From Candidatus Omnitrophota bacterium (GTDB taxonomy: Bacteria > Omnitrophota > Omnitrophia > Omnitrophales > Aquincolibacteriaceae): a stretch of DNA of 5,673 nucleotides. The position numbers and the translations under genes were made by a program. The stretch is taken from NCBI GenBank assembly GCA_023246985.1, contig JAHFHJ010000053.1, forward strand, positions 3,263-8,935. The letters are read 5' to 3'. The notes beneath the pieces were generated by a model. That model was not told the origin of the DNA, made no database searches, and was given only the letters and a program-made list of their open reading frames with translations. The first letter of the stretch is position 1, and the number at the start of each line of letters is the position of its first letter. Of this stretch, positions 4,660-5,673 are shown in pieces.

Positions 4660-5673
4660 TTACACGCGTTGGAGGCGCGTGAGTACTTCGATGTGCTTCG
4701 TGCGCGGGAACATGTCAAAGGGAATGACTTCCACGATTTTGTAGCGGCCGGCCGCGAGGATCAGCCGGAGATCGCGCAGGAGGATCTGCAGATCGCAGGC
4801 CAGATACACGATCGTTTCCGCCGTTTCTTCCCGGGCCAGAAAGTTCGCGAGCGAAGACGCGATGCCTTGGCGCGGCGGGTCCATGAACAGAAGCGTTCCG
4901 GATTTCGGATGCGACAGACTGAAGCGCGGAAAGGTTTTCTCGACTTTGCCGGTGAAAATCCCGGTGATCGGCGTATCGAGTCCGTCAAAATTTCTCCGAA
5001 GACATCCCATGCTGTGCGGGCTTTCTTCAAAACAATGGATCTCCGGGATCCCCCGGGCGGATAAAAGAGAGAAAGTTCCGACGCCGGCATAAAGATCCAG
5101 AAAACGCGCGGGCTTGATCGCCGCGATCCATTCCTTCAGCTTTTGGGCGATCCATTCCGTCACCTCGATGTTATTCTGGAAAAATCCCGTCGAACTTGTC
5201 CAGAGCGAACGCCCGCCAATCCCGACGCGATAAAGTCTTTCCTCATCGCTTGTGAAGATCCGGCCCTTCTCGTCCAGTTTGAAAGCCCTTTTTTCTTCCC
5301 GGCGGTTCAGCTTGTGCTCGGCAGTGAAAACCTCCCGGAGCCGCTCATCCGCAAGCATGCAATAATCGATCAGGACCTTGGAATAGTTATCGCGGGCGAT
5401 AAAACCGAGGCGCTGGGGTTTATGGTTTTTTTCCACCGTGCGATGGATCGTGATACTGTTCCGGTAGCCATAATCTTTGGCGCCGTGTTGAATCGGATGA
5501 ATCAGGATCGCGGCATCTTTGAAAGCCTGTCCAAAACTTTCCCGCACCTGGGCTTCTTTCCATTTCAATTCTTCGGAATAGGGGAGATGCGGGTATTGGC
5601 ATCCGCCGCAGCGCTCGGTATAAGGACACGGAGGACGGATGCGGTAAGAGGCGGCTTCAAGAATCCGGATCAA
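4660..5673 (-). CDS. rlmD: RlmD/TrmA-family tRNA/rRNA 5-methyluridine methyltransferase, cut by right edge
   Basis: The open frame reaches the right edge. The TTG at 5671-5673 is probably internal, since RILEAASYRIRPPC is the family's mid-protein text and a TRAM domain normally precedes it. Numbering from the first visible codon: iron-sulfur cluster cysteines C16, C22 and C25 (CPYTERCGGC) and C105 (IDYC); the GFFQNN motif with Q166; SAM-binding FLDLYAGVGTFSLLSA (191-206); LLFMDPPRQG (261-270); catalytic Cys C293 in VYLACDLQ; and the general base E329 in TKHIEVL. Known: the enzyme methylates C5 of a uridine in RNA using SAM, through a covalent Cys adduct; members with the cluster act mostly on 23S rRNA (RlmC, RlmD). 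The exact target uridine cannot be read from sequence, so the symbol is provisional. The usual Pro after AC(D/N) is Leu here. All catalytic residues are present and the C-terminus is complete. Confidence 0.9.
   Translation of the reverse strand: MIRILEAASYRIRPPCPYTERCGGCQYPHLPYSEELKWKEAQVRESFGQAFKDAAILIHPIQHGAKDYGYRNSITIHRTVEKNHKPQRLGFIARDNYSKVLIDYCMLADERLREVFTAEHKLNRREEKRAFKLDEKGRIFTSDEERLYRVGIGGRSLWTSSTGFFQNNIEVTEWIAQKLKEWIAAIKPARFLDLYAGVGTFSLLSARGIPEIHCFEESPHSMGCLRRNFDGLDTPITGIFTGKVEKTFPRFSLSHPKSGTLLFMDPPRQGIASSLANFLAREETAETIVYLACDLQILLRDLRLILAAGRYKIVEVIPFDMFPRTKHIEVLTRLQRV
4663..4681. repeat. 6-bp hairpin over the last codons of the methyltransferase gene
   Basis: CACGCG (4663-4668) and CGCGTG (4676-4681) are perfect complements around a 7-nt loop. 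On the minus strand the loop reads CCTCCAA, and the stop TAA and a run of A's follow, so it is not a terminator for this transcript. It falls 18-51 nt before the two possible starts of the acyltransferase and could affect coupling between the two genes, or be chance. Confidence 0.4.

Noticed and set aside
5671..5673. TTG at the right edge as the true start of the methyltransferase
   Set aside because: Homologues carry a TRAM domain before this point and the first visible residues are mid-protein text; the gene is cut by the window.

Overview
The window carries four clear protein genes plus a fifth smaller one, and reads as ordinary bacterial chromosome: two housekeeping-type gene pairs facing each other across an AT-richer, repeat-bearing central interval. 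The outer genes are GC-rich with GC-biased codons. Short spacings, Shine-Dalgarno (SD) starts and the families present point to a bacterium. The phylum cannot be fixed from the sequence. The translated inserts and debris resemble those I associate with uncultivated GC-moderate lineages, which is only an impression.

Left block, plus strand. The 3' two-thirds or less of a YgiQ-type radical SAM protein enters from the left edge. It is followed about 50 nt later by an HI0933/YhiN-family FAD-binding oxidoreductase. The oxidoreductase contains an in-frame, palindrome-rich insert of about 37 codons (roughly 1607-1717) just before its VILAGGG strand. It looks like a dispersed palindromic element that the gene has absorbed. 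Thirty bases after its stop lies a 26-codon ORF with a perfect AGGAGG.

Centre. Positions 2567-2779 contain no long gene but are full of structure. There is an 11-bp inverted pair and a second, interleaved pair (8+5 bp), a GC hairpin cluster, and a short hairpin followed by six T's. These come just before a 182-aa protein with two zinc-ribbon (zf-TFIIB-like) modules. Small ORF, interleaved stems, T-tract hairpin and gene together resemble a transcription-attenuation leader. The alternative is mobile-repeat debris around an imported gene: this gene is clearly lower in GC than its neighbours, and a 13-bp tandem repeat and REP-like text follow it.

Right block, minus strand. An RlmD/TrmA-type 5-methyluridine methyltransferase, cut by the right edge, reads leftward. 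It is followed with a 14- or 47-nt gap by a membrane acyltransferase of the acyltransferase-3 (WecH-like) family, probably its operon partner. This block converges on the zinc-ribbon gene, with 192 bp of non-coding sequence between them.

No rRNA, tRNA, CRISPR array, intact IS or transposase gene is visible. The two points most worth checking are the in-frame palindromic insert and the leader-like interval upstream of the zinc-ribbon gene.
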